Source: Pedobacter sp. N36a
GTDB taxonomy: Bacteria > Bacteroidota > Bacteroidia > Sphingobacteriales > Sphingobacteriaceae
Assembly (NCBI RefSeq): GCF_014472395.1
Contig: NZ_JACSZW010000010.1
Coordinates: forward strand, 1 to 64,000
Length of the DNA stretch: 64,000 nt
Direction: 5' to 3'
Shown here one piece after another: positions 24,706 through 33,031 of the stretch. Within the stretch, counting starts at the first letter, position 1; each line of letters opens with the position of its first letter. A model generated the notes under the pieces. That model did no database searches, was not told where the DNA came from, and was given only the letters and a program-made list of their open reading frames with translations. Both the position numbers and the translations under genes were made by a program.

Positions 24706-25458
24706 TTAGATTTGTGGCGCTACTGGAGCGGCCGGTAATTCTTTTTTACTACGTAAGTGAGCTACTAAATCTGCCACTTCGTATGCGTTTTCTAAAGAGA
24801 AGTTTCCGCTGCGTGTACGTGTTAGGGCAGATAAATAAGCACCATTGTTTAAGTGTTTTCCAAAATCGGAGATCAGCGACCTGATATAGGTTCCCTTACT
24901 GCAAACAATCCTAAAGTCAACTTCCGGAAGTGCAATCCGCGTAATTTCAAATTCAGAAACCGTCACAAAACGCAAACGAAGTTCTGTTTCTTCACCGCGA
25001 CGTGCTTTTACGTATAGGCGCTCACCATTTACTTTTACGGCAGAATGTGCCGGTGGGTATTGCTGAATATCACCTGTAAAAGGTGCAGTAGCGGCACAAA
25101 TTGCCGCTTCAGTTAAGCTCTCTATCGGGTATTCCTGATCTACAACTGTCTCCATATCGAAAGACGGAGTAGAAGCACCCAGGATCATGGTCCCTGTGTA
25201 CTCTTTATCTTCAGCTTGAAAAGTATCAATTTGCTTGGTTAATTTTCCGGTGCAAAGGATTAGTAATCCTGTAGCCAGAGGATCCAATGTACCTGCATGA
25301 CCCACTTTCACTTTTAAAGGTTTTAGCGAGTTTCTAATTTTTCCAACTACATCAAAGCTGGTCCACTGATAAGGTTTGTTGATCAGTAACAACTCACCTT
25401 CAGCAAAATTAAAGTCTGGAAAGGTCTTCGTATTTAAGTTATTTTCACTCTCTGTCAT
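24706..25458 (-). CDS. truB: tRNA pseudouridine-55 synthase TruB
   Basis: A 250-residue enzyme that isomerises U55 in the T loop of tRNAs. The catalytic Asp59 is in KVGHAGTLDPLATGLL, preceded by LLINKPYQWTSFDVV and followed by the substrate-binding CSKGTYIRSLISDFG. It lacks a C-terminal PUA extension, as is usual for shorter TruB forms. It lies 156 bases after uppP and 3 bases before yitT, on the minus strand. Confidence 0.96.
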   Translation of the reverse strand: MTESENNLNTKTFPDFNFAEGELLLINKPYQWTSFDVVGKIRNSLKPLKVKVGHAGTLDPLATGLLILCTGKLTKQIDTFQAEDKEYTGTMILGASTPSFDMETVVDQEYPIESLTEAAICAATAPFTGDIQQYPPAHSAVKVNGERLYVKARRGEETELRLRFVTVSEFEITRIALPEVDFRIVCSKGTYIRSLISDFGKHLNNGAYLSALTRTRSGNFSLENAYEVADLVAHLRSKKELPAAPVAPQI

Positions 25459-25614
25459 TGCAATACACGCTATTTTTTAATACGTTTTCTTTGTAATAAT
25501 TTGTTCGGTTGGTCAAGATCTTCGAATGAGAAGAAGCTGGTCAACCTGCTTTGTCTTGGTCTTTTGTTCGACACAAGGTGTTTTCAAATGAAAAACCTGT
25601 TTATCAAACACGGA

Positions 25615-26406
25615 TTAAATTGCCAGGTCAATGCCCGAGAAATAAAGCGCGAGAATAACCACTCCAATAATAATCCTGTAATAACCAAAAATGCGGAATC
25701 CGTGTTTTGATAAAAATCCAATGAATGATTTTATCGCAATGATCGCTACAATAAAAGCAATTACGTTACCAAAAAGCAAAAGCTTGATGTTTTCCCCATT
25801 TAACAAATGAGCACCTTTTAAAAGCTTATAACCTGTGGCTGCGCACATGGTAGGAACGGCTAAAAAGAAGGAGAATTCTGCAGCTGCATGTCTGGTTAAT
25901 CTCTGCTGCATACCACCGATAATAGTGGCTGCACTTCTGCTTAATCCTGGAAAGACGACTGCCAATACCTGGAAACAACCAATTTTAAAGGCAGACATAT
26001 TCGTGATGTCAGCTTCATGATCAATCTCCGGATTTTTAAACATTTTATCGATAAAGAGCAGCACGATACCACCTAACAACAAGATCACCGCGATAAAGAT
26101 CGGGCTTCCCAGTTTATCATCAATAAAATCATTCAATAAATAGCCAAAACCTAAGGCAGGGATGACAGCGATCAGGAGTTTCACATAAAACTGCCATTTG
26201 CTGAAGTCAAAAAACTTCTTCCAATACAGCACTACAACGGCTAAAATTGCACCCAGCTGTATCGCAACTTCAAATAGTTTCACAAATTCATCATGTCCAA
26301 TTCCCATTACTGCACTGGCAATCACCATGTGGCCGGTAGAAGAAACTGGCAAAAACTCCGTTAAGCCCTCTATAATAGCGAGGATAAGGGCCTGTAAATA
26401 GTTCAT
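25615..26406 (-). CDS. uppP: undecaprenyl-diphosphate phosphatase
   Basis: A 263-residue membrane enzyme of the BacA/UppP family that dephosphorylates undecaprenyl diphosphate, recycling the lipid carrier for peptidoglycan and other polymers. The two family signatures are present: EGLTEFLPVSSTGHMV near residue 14 and FPGLSRSAATIIGGM near residue 155. About eight hydrophobic helices are visible. It follows DUF3098 after 9 bases and is likely part of the ftsX transcript. Confidence 0.96.
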   Translation of the reverse strand: MNYLQALILAIIEGLTEFLPVSSTGHMVIASAVMGIGHDEFVKLFEVAIQLGAILAVVVLYWKKFFDFSKWQFYVKLLIAVIPALGFGYLLNDFIDDKLGSPIFIAVILLLGGIVLLFIDKMFKNPEIDHEADITNMSAFKIGCFQVLAVVFPGLSRSAATIIGGMQQRLTRHAAAEFSFFLAVPTMCAATGYKLLKGAHLLNGENIKLLLFGNVIAFIVAIIAIKSFIGFLSKHGFRIFGYYRIIIGVVILALYFSGIDLAI

Positions 26407-26415
26407 AGAGGCAGA

Positions 26416-26640
26416 TTATTTTTTTAGAATGGCATAAACTCCAAAGGCAAATCCAAATAACACCGTCATTGGTGCTAAAGTGGTTTTTCTGAAGTCGTAA
26501 ATATCAGTGGTACCCATCATTAAGATAAAGCCCAATACTACAATTGCGATGCTGATCAACAGCAATTGATAGTTCTTTTTTGTAAAAACAAGTTCAGATT
26601 TGCTTTCCTGATTTACAGGAGCTGTTTTTTTCTCTGTCAT
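26416..26640 (-). CDS. DUF3098 membrane protein
   Basis: A 74-residue protein with a soluble N-terminus of about 25 residues and two helices separated by the conserved-looking loop MMGTTDIYDFRKTTLAPMTVLF. The pair FtsX-DUF3098 is typical of Bacteroidota. Its ATG overlaps the ftsX stop (TAATG), which points to translational coupling. Function is not established; the context suggests a part in the cell-envelope or division machinery. Confidence 0.9.
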   Translation of the reverse strand: MTEKKTAPVNQESKSELVFTKKNYQLLLISIAIVVLGFILMMGTTDIYDFRKTTLAPMTVLFGFAFGVYAILKK

Positions 26641-27518
26641 TAGTTATAAAGGTCGTAAATTTTTAAACGTAAATATTTGCTGACTGCAAACGCAGTGCTG
26701 ATGGCGGTAATAAAGATACCAACGCCTACTAAGCTCAGCAATACAATACCAAATTCTGTATAGTTTCTTAGAATAATGATTTCAGGAATCTCTCTTTGCG
26801 CATAATACAAAATACCTAACAGAATTAAAATGGCTATAAATGCGGCGATTAAACCATGTAATGCCGCCAATAGAATGAAAGGCTTGCGGATAAAGTTTCT
26901 GGTAGCGCCTACCAATTGCATACTTTTTATTAAAAAGCGCTGCGAATAAATGGCCAGACGAATGGTATTGTTAATTAAAGCAATAGAAATAACCAATAAG
27001 ATGGCTGCAAAAGCAAGGATAATCAAACCAATGGTATTGATATTTTTATTGACCATATCAATTAAAGAGCTCTGATAAATCACTTCTTTAACCACCGGAT
27101 TTTTTGCAATACTTGCTTTTAGTGCGTCAATACTTTTATTATTGGCATAATCTGCTTTCAAATAAACATCCACAGTAGAAAGTAGTGGATTATATCCTAA
27201 AAAGTTTACGAAATCCTCACCCAGATCGGTCGTCAGATTTTTTGCCGCCATCTCTTTATTCACATATTGTGTGTTTTTGATCGCTGGATTGGCATTCAAC
27301 TCCTTTTGGAAAGTTAAAACATCCGCTTCTTTTGCCCCTTCATCCACAATGATGTTCAATACGATATTCTCTTTAACGTAGTTGGAAAGATTTTTTGCAT
27401 GTACTAAAATCAAACCCAGCATACCCAGCATCAATAGCACCAAAGCTATACTGAAAATCGTAGAAATATAAATGGTTTTTGTCTTCTTAGAAGCATCGCT
27501 AACTTCAAATTCTTCCAT
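26640..27518 (-). CDS. ftsX: cell division protein FtsX
   Basis: A 292-residue permease-like protein with one N-terminal helix (about 20-42), a periplasmic domain (about 45-165) and three C-terminal helices (about 170-285). FtsX works with the ATPase FtsE to activate peptidoglycan hydrolases at the septum. The segments VLNIIVDEGAKEADVLTFQKEL and SKYLRLKIYDLYN at the C-terminus fit the family. ftsE is not adjacent, as is common in this phylum. It is the first gene of the minus-strand run DUF3098, uppP, truB, yitT. Confidence 0.93.
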   Translation of the reverse strand: MEEFEVSDASKKTKTIYISTIFSIALVLLMLGMLGLILVHAKNLSNYVKENIVLNIIVDEGAKEADVLTFQKELNANPAIKNTQYVNKEMAAKNLTTDLGEDFVNFLGYNPLLSTVDVYLKADYANNKSIDALKASIAKNPVVKEVIYQSSLIDMVNKNINTIGLIILAFAAILLVISIALINNTIRLAIYSQRFLIKSMQLVGATRNFIRKPFILLAALHGLIAAFIAILILLGILYYAQREIPEIIILRNYTEFGIVLLSLVGVGIFITAISTAFAVSKYLRLKIYDLYN

Positions 27519-27858
27519 GTATGTGTTTTTATGTTGTGCGAAAATAAAAAAATATAAGCAACTAATTTAAAATTATAGCCTTTATCCCTTTTTAATCTTT
27601 AAAACTACAACGTCTGATCGCTCAAAATAGTTTAGAACACCAGGGATATCCATTCAATTTTAAGGAACAAACATTAGTCTACGTAATTCTTGTGTAACAT
27701 TTTTGTACCAAAAGCGATTTTTCAGCGTTATTTTCGTGTTGGTCACAAGATGGAATACCATAATCAGCACTATGCTGCGCTTCGGATTAATCCTGAAAAC
27801 CAATAAAAATCAATCCAACTCTATTTAGTAAAATCAATTGAAAACAACACAAACACTT
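27519..27858. other. divergent intergenic region ftsX / lipoprotein
   Basis: A 340-base AT-rich gap that should hold the promoters of both genes. A possible promoter for the lipoprotein gene is TTTG (27702-27705) with TATTTTCG (27729-27736), but the spacing of 23 bases is longer than usual. I see no RNA gene or clear repeat. Confidence 0.4.
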
Positions 27859-28275
27859 ATGAAGAAACAACTTACTTTTGCTGCAATGCTGCTATTTTTC
27901 ATGGCAGGGATCGCTACCGGATGTAAAAAGGAAACCGGAGCAGAAAGGTCGTTAAAAAAGAAAATAGAAGGCAAATGGCAGGTCTCCAAAGTAGAAACCA
28001 CTATTGAAGGAACAGCAATGACGACCTATACCGGCATTCCAGCCGATTTCTTCGAATTCCGAAATGACGATAATGACCAGGTGGAAGTGAGCATTGGGGC
28101 TCAGCGGACACTTGGAACCTATGCAACCCTGGCAAATGACGACCTGAACCTATCCTTGTCCGGGAAAATTCTCAAAAGTGTAGTGAATACCATTACCGAC
28201 AATAAGTTTGAATTCACTTCTACTGTTGAAGGTTCCAGTCCTAAAGAAGTCAGAAAATACTACTTAAGCAGATAA
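27859..28275 (+). CDS. lipocalin-like lipoprotein
   Basis: A 138-residue protein with a lipoprotein signal (MKKQLTFAAMLLFFMAGIATGC, Cys22 as the lipidated residue). The mature part starts with Lys-rich KKETGAERSLKKKIEGKW and then resembles small lipocalin-like domains of Bacteroidota (KIEGKWQVSKVE, FFEFRNDDNDQVEV, GTYATLANDDLNLSL). The ligand is unknown. I chose the ATG at 27859; an upstream TTG would add seven residues before the signal. It ends in a strong terminator 35 bases after the stop, so it is a single-gene unit. Confidence 0.8.
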   Translation: MKKQLTFAAMLLFFMAGIATGCKKETGAERSLKKKIEGKWQVSKVETTIEGTAMTTYTGIPADFFEFRNDDNDQVEVSIGAQRTLGTYATLANDDLNLSLSGKILKSVVNTITDNKFEFTSTVEGSSPKEVRKYYLSR

Positions 28276-28308
28276 AATTAAAGACAATAGCATCCCTATT
28301 CGCTAAAC

Positions 28309-28352
28309 GCTGCCCTTTTGTTTTCAAAAACAATATGGGCGGCTTTTTTTTT
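28309..28352 (+). terminator. terminator of the lipoprotein gene
   Basis: GCTGCCC (28309-28315) pairs with GGGCGGC (28337-28343), extended inside by TTGTTTT/AAAAACAA, and is followed by nine T residues. It separates the lipoprotein gene from the CLC gene. Confidence 0.85.
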
Positions 28353-28396
28353 ATATTTGCCTGAAGCCTTCCAATTTGAAACCTCAGGGCTGGTAT

Positions 28397-29668
28397 ATGA
28401 CGGAAATCAACAGAAATTTTTTAGGATCCATACCCAGATTTCTTAACCAGAATACCATTTTTTGTTACCTGTTAAAATGGACCATACTCAGTATTTTGGT
28501 GGGAACTGCTGCGGGAACACTTTCTGCCTTGTTTCTTAGCCTTTTAAATTTAGCCACTGATTTCAGGAACAGTCATCCTCAGATGATCTATCTGCTGCCA
28601 GTAGCCGGTTTTTTTATTGGCTTCATATATTTCCATAGAGGAAAAGGTGTAGAAAGAGGAAATAACCTGATTTTTGATACGATCCACAATCCTAAAGATG
28701 TAATCCCATTTAAAATGACACCGTTAGTGTTGTTTGGCACGATCATCACCCACTTATTTGGTGGTTCTGCAGGAAGGGAAGGGACGGCTTTACAAATGGC
28801 TGCTGCAACCGCCGACCAATTACATCAACCTTTTCAACTGAGCCCTTCCGACCGGAAAATCCTGCTGATTGCAGGCTTAAGTGCTGGTTTTGCTTCCGTT
28901 TTTGGTACGCCATGGGCAGGTGCTGTGTTTGGAATTGAAGTATTACTGATGGGGAAAATTCCTCAGAAATCTATATTCCCTGCCATTGCAGCCGCATTTA
29001 TTGGAGCTGATGTCACCGGCCTATGGGGGGTAGGACATACCCATTACCAGATCAGCCTTGTGCCTAAGATTTCTATGATGGGTATTTTTTATAGTATGGT
29101 GGCTGGCCTTGCTTTCAGCATTGCTGCAGTTTCCTTTGTCAGGATTACTGATTTGTTCTCCTCAATTTTCAAAAGAATAAAATTCCCGGCCATTCGTCCG
29201 GTTGTTGGAGGTTTTATCGTGCTTGGAATTGTGCTGCTGCTCGACACTCATAAATACATAGGATTAGGAATTCCTGTTATTGTGGATGCTTTTCAACAAG
29301 CCTCGCAGACAACCGATTTCGCCTGGAAAATATTCCTTACCGCCATCACACTTGCCGCCGGATTTAAAGGCGGAGAGGTGACCCCATTGTTTTTTATCGG
29401 TGCCACACTTGGCAGTGCGCTTTCTATTTTTCTGCCTTTACCAGTCGGCCTGCTTGCCGGAATGGGGTTCGTAGCCGTATTCGCTGGAGCGGCAAAAACA
29501 CCGATTGCCTGCTGTATCATGGCTTTTGAATTGTTTGGTATTTCCTGCGGATGGTACGTCGCCATTGCCTGTGTAATTGCTTTTCTAGCCTCTGGACACC
29601 ATAGTATCTACAATGCGCCTGAAAATAAAAGCCCTAAACACTTACTTTTTGGCAGACTGGGGATTTAA
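28397..29668 (+). CDS. CLC-family transporter, probably the fluoride/proton branch
   Basis: A 423-residue CLC membrane protein. The helix N-terminus with GREGT (residues 126-130) carries the expected gating Glu128 inside GGSAGREGTALQM, and GGEVTPLFFIGATLG matches the second pore segment. The usual chloride selectivity motif GSGIP is absent from the first pore region. This layout, with NNLIFDTIHNP and THLFGGSAGREGT, resembles the CLC-F fluoride exporters as I remember them. Chloride transport is the alternative. No fluoride riboswitch is recognisable upstream. I chose the ATG at 28397 rather than the TTG at 28376. It is transcribed alone. Confidence 0.85.
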   Translation: MTEINRNFLGSIPRFLNQNTIFCYLLKWTILSILVGTAAGTLSALFLSLLNLATDFRNSHPQMIYLLPVAGFFIGFIYFHRGKGVERGNNLIFDTIHNPKDVIPFKMTPLVLFGTIITHLFGGSAGREGTALQMAAATADQLHQPFQLSPSDRKILLIAGLSAGFASVFGTPWAGAVFGIEVLLMGKIPQKSIFPAIAAAFIGADVTGLWGVGHTHYQISLVPKISMMGIFYSMVAGLAFSIAAVSFVRITDLFSSIFKRIKFPAIRPVVGGFIVLGIVLLLDTHKYIGLGIPVIVDAFQQASQTTDFAWKIFLTAITLAAGFKGGEVTPLFFIGATLGSALSIFLPLPVGLLAGMGFVAVFAGAAKTPIACCIMAFELFGISCGWYVAIACVIAFLASGHHSIYNAPENKSPKHLLFGRLGI

Positions 29669-29756
29669 GAACAGCAATCCGGCTCATAAATCCTTCAAAA
29701 CGGAGCCGCTAAAGGACCTATTTTAGAAAGGGTTTCTAATCCAACCTTTATTTCCT

Positions 29757-29764
29757 TATTTTCG
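29757..29764 (+). promoter_or_regulatory. possible leuS -7 box
   Basis: TATTTTCG matches TAnnTTTG at five of the six defined positions, followed by GCG, 32 bases before the leuS ATG. No strong -33 element is visible. Confidence 0.3.
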
Positions 29765-29796
29765 CGCTATATATAAGGATATAAGGCAAAGCTGTA

Positions 29797-32604
29797 ATGG
29801 ATTATCAATTTAAAGAAATAGAACAAAAGTGGCAAGAGTTTTGGGCTAAAAATCAAACGTTTAAAGCAGAAGATCAGTCTGCGAAACCTAAGTTTTACGT
29901 ACTGGATATGTTTCCTTACCCTTCGGGAGCAGGTTTACATGTGGGTCACCCACTCGGTTATATTGCCTCCGATATATTTACCAGGTATAAAAGGTTAAAA
30001 GGATACAATGTATTGCATCCCATGGGATATGATTCTTTCGGTTTGCCAGCAGAACAATACGCGATTCAAACCGGTCAGCATCCTGCATTAACTACGGAAA
30101 CCAATATCAATACCTATAGAAGACAATTAGATCAGATCGGTTTCTCTTTTGATTGGAGTAAAGAAGTGCGGACCAGTGATCCTGAATATTATAAATGGAC
30201 ACAGTGGATCTTTATGCAGTTGTTCAATTCTTGGTACAACAAGGAAACTGATCGTGCAGAAGACATCACCAGCTTAATAGAAAAATTTAATGCTTCAGGC
30301 AGCGCTGATGTAAAAGCAGTGTGCGATGAAGATACGAAGTCTTTCCAGCCGAGTGACTGGGCCACAATGACCCCGGAACAAAAACAGGAAGAACTGCTAA
30401 AATACCGCTTAACTTATCTTAGGGAAAGTACTGTAAACTGGTGCCCGGCATTGGGAACAGTATTGGCAAATGATGAGGTGATCGGTGGTTACTCAGAACG
30501 TGGGGGCCATCCGGTAGAGCAAAAGAAAATGATGCAGTGGAGTATGCGTATTTCTGCGTATGCAGAGCGATTGCTGCAAGGCTTAAATACCATCGACTGG
30601 CCAGAACCGGTAAAGGAAATGCAGCGCAACTGGATTGGGAAAAGTGTGGGTGCAAGCGTTCGCTTTAAAATCGAAGGGGCCGAATCGCTAACCGGATTAA
30701 GTCAGGATTATATTGAAGTATTCACCACCCGTGTAGACACTATTTTTGGTGTATCTTACCTGGTGCTGGCGCCAGAGCATGAATTGGTGATTGCTTTGAC
30801 CAAGCCAGAACAATTGGATGGGGTCAATAACTATATTCGTCAAACCAAGAAGAAGTCTGAGTTAGACCGTATGTCTGATGTAAAAACCGTTTCCGGTGCA
30901 TTTACAGGTTCGTATGTGATCAATCCCGTAAGCGGCGAACGCGTACAATTGTGGATCGCAGATTACGTCCTGGCAGGGTATGGAACGGGTGCTGTAATGG
31001 GTGTGCCTAGCGGTGATCAGCGCGACTGGTTATTTGCAACCCACTTCAATTTGCCAATTGTGCAGATCTTAGATGGTCAGAAAGACATCGAAACACAGGC
31101 AGATTCAACCAAAGAAGGTCAATACATCAACTCTGGTTTCATCAACGGAATGACTTACGCGGAGGCTACAGAAACCTTGAATAATTGGTTAGAAGCAGAA
31201 GGCGTAGGAAAAGCTAAAATTAATTACCGCATGCGTGATGCGATCTTTGGTCGCCAGCGCTATTGGGGAGAGCCAATTCCAGTATACTTTAAAAACGGAT
31301 TGCCATACCTGATCAAGGAAGAAGAATTGCCTTTATTGCTGCCTGAAATTGATAAATATTTACCTACAGAAAGCGGCGAACCACCATTGGGAAGAGCTGA
31401 AAACTGGAGCTACGATGATCAGTACGAATATGAATTGAGCACCATGCCAGGTTGGGCAGGTTCCAGCTGGTACTGGTACCGCTACATGGACGCCAATAAT
31501 CAATCCGCTTTTGCTTCAGAAGAAGCGATTGAATATTGGAAAGATGTAGATTTATATATTGGTGGTGCAGAACATGCTACCGGCCACTTATTGTACAGTC
31601 GTTTTTGGAATAAGTTCCTGAAAGATCTTGGACATGTAAAAGCGGAAGAGCCTTTCAAAAAACTGATCAACCAGGGTATGATTCAGGGAAGGTCTAACTT
31701 CGTATACCGTGTGGTAGATGAAGAAGGAAAAGGAACGAACACTTTGGTTTCTTACGGGCTAAGAAAAGATTATAAAACTACGCCGCTGCACGTTGATGTG
31801 AACATCGTAGAAAATGAAGTCTTAAATATTCCTGCTTTTAAATTATTCAGACCAGAATTTGCGGATGCAGAGTTTATCCTGGAAAATGGAAAATACATTT
31901 GTGGTGTAGAAGTAGAGAAAATGTCTAAATCTAAATTCAATGTCGTAAATCCTGATGTATTGATCGCCAGTTATGGTGCTGATACTTTGAGAATGTACGA
32001 AATGTTTTTAGGACCATTGGAGCAGAGCAAGCCATGGAACACCAATGGCATTGAAGGCGTATTTAAATTCCTTCGTAAATTCTGGAGATTATTTCATAAT
32101 GATTCATGGGTATTCAATGTGAGTGATTCAGTTCCTGCAAAAGCAGAATTGAAAGCATTGCATAAAATCATTAAAAAAGTGCAGGATGATGTGGAACGTT
32201 TCTCTTTCAATACTTCTGTTTCCAGTTTTATGATTGCGGTGAATGAACTGACTGAACTGAAATGTAAAAATCGTCAGGTATTAGAAGACCTGGTAGTGGT
32301 ACTTTCTCCTTACGCACCTCATATCTGTGAAGAACTTTGGGCAAATCTGGGCCATGATGCAGGAAGTTTATCTTATGCAAAATATCCGGAATTCAATCCT
32401 GCATATATGGTAGAAGATGAGTTCTCTTATCCGGTATCCGTCAATGGAAAAACCAGGTTGAACCTTAATCTAAGCCTGACTTTAGAAGCTAAAGAGATTG
32501 AAGAGATTGTATTGGCGGATGAGCAGGTGCAAAAATACCTGGAAGGTAAAACACCTAAAAAGGTGATTATCGTGAAAGGCCGTATTGTGAATCTTGTGAT
32601 CTAA
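29797..32604 (+). CDS. leuS: leucyl-tRNA synthetase
   Basis: A 935-residue class I synthetase charging tRNA-Leu. HVGH (residues 48-51, the HIGH motif) lies in PYPSGAGLHVGHPLGY, the editing domain spans roughly 250-450 with the GTGAVMGVPSGDQRDW motif, and KMSKS is at residues 708-712. The C-terminal anticodon-binding part is complete. The protein carries the usual Bacteroidota insertion near 150-200. It is a single-gene unit with a terminator just behind it. Confidence 0.97.
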   Translation: MDYQFKEIEQKWQEFWAKNQTFKAEDQSAKPKFYVLDMFPYPSGAGLHVGHPLGYIASDIFTRYKRLKGYNVLHPMGYDSFGLPAEQYAIQTGQHPALTTETNINTYRRQLDQIGFSFDWSKEVRTSDPEYYKWTQWIFMQLFNSWYNKETDRAEDITSLIEKFNASGSADVKAVCDEDTKSFQPSDWATMTPEQKQEELLKYRLTYLRESTVNWCPALGTVLANDEVIGGYSERGGHPVEQKKMMQWSMRISAYAERLLQGLNTIDWPEPVKEMQRNWIGKSVGASVRFKIEGAESLTGLSQDYIEVFTTRVDTIFGVSYLVLAPEHELVIALTKPEQLDGVNNYIRQTKKKSELDRMSDVKTVSGAFTGSYVINPVSGERVQLWIADYVLAGYGTGAVMGVPSGDQRDWLFATHFNLPIVQILDGQKDIETQADSTKEGQYINSGFINGMTYAEATETLNNWLEAEGVGKAKINYRMRDAIFGRQRYWGEPIPVYFKNGLPYLIKEEELPLLLPEIDKYLPTESGEPPLGRAENWSYDDQYEYELSTMPGWAGSSWYWYRYMDANNQSAFASEEAIEYWKDVDLYIGGAEHATGHLLYSRFWNKFLKDLGHVKAEEPFKKLINQGMIQGRSNFVYRVVDEEGKGTNTLVSYGLRKDYKTTPLHVDVNIVENEVLNIPAFKLFRPEFADAEFILENGKYICGVEVEKMSKSKFNVVNPDVLIASYGADTLRMYEMFLGPLEQSKPWNTNGIEGVFKFLRKFWRLFHNDSWVFNVSDSVPAKAELKALHKIIKKVQDDVERFSFNTSVSSFMIAVNELTELKCKNRQVLEDLVVVLSPYAPHICEELWANLGHDAGSLSYAKYPEFNPAYMVEDEFSYPVSVNGKTRLNLNLSLTLEAKEIEEIVLADEQVQKYLEGKTPKKVIIVKGRIVNLVI

Positions 32605-33031
32605 TCGGACTAACATATTTTGAATGAAAAGGCACTGGGCATCATGTTCAGTGCTTTTTTTTTAATAGTGTTCGTGTTTACCAGGGTTTATGGGAAGTTT
32701 TAGCTACGCCGATGGTCGGGCTTGCTGAGGCATTGGGCCCTACAAGGCCCTACCAGCCCCCTGATAGCACCCTCTAAAAACCCTGAAAGGATAAAAGCCT
32801 AATCGTCGAATTTTAGGTTTCCTTTACTTTTTTCCTTCGGATTTTTCTGTGGATTTTTTTTTGAATTTCTTTTCACCGGTCAAAAAATGCAATTGACCGT
32901 AAAATAATTGCCAAAAATCTAAAATCTATAGTTCAGAACTGTAACAATAGATACCTTCGTTAGACTAAATAATAAACCGGAATGCGAGTGGCTAACTGAT
33001 TCATCTGCAAGCTTCAAAATTAACATTTAAA
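32605..33031. other. gene-free stretch between leuS and a TonB-linked barrel
   Basis: A 427-base gap. It holds the leuS terminator, then a patch at about 32700-32775 that is clearly richer in GC than its surroundings and carries GGGCC/GGCCC arms at about 32736-32753, then T-rich sequence. A candidate -7 box, TACCTTCG (32952-32959), lies about 75 bases before the next gene. No coding frame of useful length is present. Confidence 0.45.
32628..32663 (+). terminator. leuS terminator
   Basis: GCACTG (32632-32637) pairs with CAGTGC (32649-32654) and is followed by a run of nine T residues. It stands about 25 bases behind the leuS stop. Confidence 0.75.

Noticed and set aside
25459..25614. Imperfect hairpin GGTTGGTC / GGTCAACC between uppP and truB
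   Set aside because: The pairing is interrupted by several mismatches, there is no T run, and no family is recognisable.
28276..28396. Fluoride riboswitch before the CLC gene
   Set aside because: The hairpin there is a plain terminator with a T run, and the conserved fluoride-aptamer segments are not present.
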